Shown here in pieces: positions 61,963 through 64,000 of a DNA stretch of 64,000 bases (positions are counted from its first letter, which is position 1; each line of letters begins with the position of its first letter). The stretch is from Bradyrhizobium sp. MOS002 (GTDB lineage Bacteria > Pseudomonadota > Alphaproteobacteria > Rhizobiales > Xanthobacteraceae), in the NCBI RefSeq assembly GCF_003020115.1, contig NZ_PYFX01000001.1:821501-885500 (forward strand), read 5' to 3'. The notes under the pieces were generated by a model. That model did not search any database. It had not been told where the DNA came from and worked only from the letters and a program-made list of their open reading frames with translations. A program made the translations under genes and the position numbers.

Positions 61963-64000
61963 ATGGATACCTACGACACGACGGACAGCAACGAACATCC
62001 TTGGCTGGGCAGACTCATCGTGGTCGGACTGTTTCTGCTGGCGCAGGGCATCGCGGTGATGCTGGTCGCCTTCGTGGCGTTGCTGGTGAGCCTCGAGCCG
62101 GGCTGGTCGGCGACGACGGAGCAGGCCAGCCTGCTCCAGCCCGGCGAAGCCAAATCCGGATCTCTCCTCCTCAAGGAGGACGGCGCCTACACGGAAGCGG
62201 TCCGCCTCGGCATCGACGTCGACATCACGGTATCAGGCCCGACGCTGCGCGCCCGCGTCACCCAAATCTTCCGCAATCCGACCAAGGACTGGGTCGAGGC
62301 GACCTATGTCTATCCGCTCCCCGCCGGCGGTGCCGTCGATTCGCTGAAGATGGTGGTCGGCAACCGCGTCATCGTCGGTGACATCAAGGAGCGGCAGCAG
62401 GCGCGCGTGATCTACGAGGAGGCGCGCCGGGCCGGCCAGAAGGCTGCGCTCACCGAACAGGAGCGGCCGAACATCTTCACCAACTCGGTCGCCAATATCG
62501 GTCCCGGCGAAACCGTCCTGGTGCAGATCGAATATCAGGAGCCGGTGCATCAATCCGGCAGCGAATATTCGCTGCGCCTGCCGCTGGTGGTCGGGCCGCG
62601 CTACAATCCGGCGCCGATCGTCCAGAGCGTCGATTTCCGCAACGATGGCTCCGGCTGGGGCGCGACGAACACGGACCCGGTACCGGACCGCGACCGCATC
62701 TCGTCGCCCGTGCTGGATCCGGCCAGGAATGCGCCGCTCAATCCAACCAGCATCACGGTACGCCTGAACGCCGGCTTTGCGCTCGGCGAGGTCAAGAGTC
62801 CCCACCATAACGTCAAGGCCGAGAGCCCGGACACCACGACGCGAATCATCACGCTTGCCGACGGTGCCGTGCCTGCCGACCGCGATTTCGAACTGACCTG
62901 GAAGCCGGTCGCCGCGAAGGCGCCGTCGGTTGGCCTATTCCGCGAGCGCGTCGGCGACGCCGATTATCTGCTCGCCTTCGTCACCCCGCCCGCCGCCGAG
63001 CAGGTCACGCAGAAGCCACGGCCGCGCGAGGTGATATTCGTGATCGACAATTCCGGCTCGATGGGCGGCACGTCGATCGTTCAGGCCAAGGCGAGCCTCA
63101 CCTACGCGCTCTCCCGTCTCCAGCCGACCGACCGTTTCAACGTCATCCGCTTCGACGACACCATGGACGTGCTGTTTCCGGCCTCAATGGCGGCGGATGC
63201 CGAGCGTGTCGGTGAAGCCACCTCGTTCGTCGGCGCGCTGCAGGCGCGTGGCGGCACCGAGATGGTGCCGGCGATGCGTGCCGCGCTGACCGACAAGCTC
63301 GGCGATGCCGGCATGGTTCGCCAGGTCGTCTTCCTGACCGATGGTGCGATCGGCAACGAGCAGCAATTGTTCGAAGCGATCACGGCGATGCGCGGCCGCT
63401 CGCGCGTGTTCATGGTCGGCATCGGGTCGGCGCCCAACACCTATCTGATGACCCGCGCCGCCGAGCTCGGCCGCGGTGCCTTCACCCATATCGGCTCCGT
63501 CGAGCAGGTCGAGGAGCGCATGCGCGGCCTGTTTGCCAAGCTCGAGAACCCGGCCGTGACCGGCCTGAGCGCAAAGTTCTCCGAAGCCAAGGCCGACGTC
63601 ACACCGACGATCATTCCCGACGTCTATCGCGACGAGCCGCTAGTGCTGGCGGCAAAGCTCGACACGCTCGCGGGCTCGGTCGAGATCAAGGGCCGCGTCG
63701 GCGACCGCCCATGGTCGGTGACGCTGCCGCTGCAGAATGCGGCCGAAGGCAGAGGCCTGTCGAAGCTTTGGGCCAAGCGCAAGATCGACGATGCCGAAGT
63801 GGCGCGCACCCTGCGCGAGATGACGCCCGAAGACTCCGACAAGGCGATCCTGGCACTGGCGCTCGACCATCAGATCGTCACGCGGCTCACCAGCCTCGTC
63901 GCCGTCGACAAGACGCCGAGCCGTCCCGAAAGCGAGCCGCTCAAGCTCAGCGAATTGCCGATCAACCTGCCCGCCGGTTGGGATTTCGCGAAAGTCTTTG
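61963..64000 (+). CDS. VIT/vWA domain membrane protein, cut by window end
   Basis: The reading frame is open from the ATG at 61963 to the last base, giving at least 679 residues without a stop. Residues 17-43 form a membrane helix. A VIT domain follows at about 75-205 (QIFRNPTKDWVEATYVYPLP; ERQQARVIYEEARRAGQKAA). A vWA domain runs from about 355, with the metal-ion site D362-N-S-G-S in FVIDNSGSMGGTS and VVFLTDGAIGNE. This architecture matches the proteobacterial sortase target family, usually followed by a class GN sortase gene. The C-terminal sorting signal would lie outside the window. Confidence 0.88.
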   Translation, partial: MDTYDTTDSNEHPWLGRLIVVGLFLLAQGIAVMLVAFVALLVSLEPGWSATTEQASLLQPGEAKSGSLLLKEDGAYTEAVRLGIDVDITVSGPTLRARVTQIFRNPTKDWVEATYVYPLPAGGAVDSLKMVVGNRVIVGDIKERQQARVIYEEARRAGQKAALTEQERPNIFTNSVANIGPGETVLVQIEYQEPVHQSGSEYSLRLPLVVGPRYNPAPIVQSVDFRNDGSGWGATNTDPVPDRDRISSPVLDPARNAPLNPTSITVRLNAGFALGEVKSPHHNVKAESPDTTTRIITLADGAVPADRDFELTWKPVAAKAPSVGLFRERVGDADYLLAFVTPPAAEQVTQKPRPREVIFVIDNSGSMGGTSIVQAKASLTYALSRLQPTDRFNVIRFDDTMDVLFPASMAADAERVGEATSFVGALQARGGTEMVPAMRAALTDKLGDAGMVRQVVFLTDGAIGNEQQLFEAITAMRGRSRVFMVGIGSAPNTYLMTRAAELGRGAFTHIGSVEQVEERMRGLFAKLENPAVTGLSAKFSEAKADVTPTIIPDVYRDEPLVLAAKLDTLAGSVEIKGRVGDRPWSVTLPLQNAAEGRGLSKLWAKRKIDDAEVARTLREMTPEDSDKAILALALDHQIVTRLTSLVAVDKTPSRPESEPLKLSELPINLPAGWDFAKVF

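Overview
The window is GC-rich, densely coded chromosomal DNA from an alphaproteobacterium. Gene content and many short palindromic intergenic repeats suggest a Bradyrhizobium-like member of the Hyphomicrobiales. This placement rests on overall resemblance, not on a marker gene. I see no rRNA, tRNA, CRISPR array, transposase, integrase or phage gene. Nothing marks the region as a genomic island.

Layout. 1-2.7 kb: an ECF sigma factor, then a CcdA-like thiol transporter with a secreted thioredoxin. 2.8-5.4 kb: a cyanide-insensitive type bd oxidase operon (cioA, cioB and a 42-residue DUF2474 protein). 5.4-8.4 kb: a membrane protein with an internal duplication, an L,D-transpeptidase and an orphan amino-acid binding protein. 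8.7-12.5 kb: two acyl-CoA dehydrogenases, a carboxymuconolactone decarboxylase-like protein and a VOC protein. 12.6-18.4 kb: two MFS transporters, an S9 peptidase and a DUF938 methyltransferase. 18.6-24.2 kb: a thiosulfate oxidation operon soxXYZA-soxK-soxB, followed by a persulfide-dioxygenase/rhodanese fusion; soxCD is absent here. 24.3-32.3 kb: MFS transporters, an ABC-ATPase/FtsX permease/secreted AttH-lipocalin trio, and a MAPEG protein. 32.4-38.3 kb: an orphan branched-chain amino-acid binding protein and an RND efflux pair. 38.5-47.3 kb: an iron-type alcohol dehydrogenase, an acyl-CoA synthetase and a five-gene peptide-type ABC importer. 47.4-59.4 kb: a catabolic locus with a biotin-dependent acyl-CoA carboxylase, a BKACE-type enzyme, an AraC regulator, a GST, two acyl-CoA dehydrogenases, a CoA ligase and a binding protein. 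59.5-64 kb: a family 2 glycosyltransferase, an XRE regulator and a VIT/vWA membrane protein cut by the window end.

Working together. The main themes are sulfur and thiol redox chemistry (CcdA/thioredoxin, Sox, persulfide dioxygenase) and CoA-thioester catabolism (four acyl-CoA dehydrogenases, two CoA ligases, one carboxylase, one BKACE). Importers or binding proteins accompany the catabolic genes. The 47-59 kb locus resembles leucine/acyclic-terpenoid (Liu/Atu) pathways but has a BKACE and a GST where a hydratase and a lyase would be expected.

The most unusual non-coding signal is a set of at least seven families of palindromic repeats in the gaps. They occupy six of the seven convergent gaps and none of the seven divergent gaps. 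Their stems show compensatory base changes. The largest family (A, eight copies) has hairpin ends and an oriented core, like a miniature mobile element.
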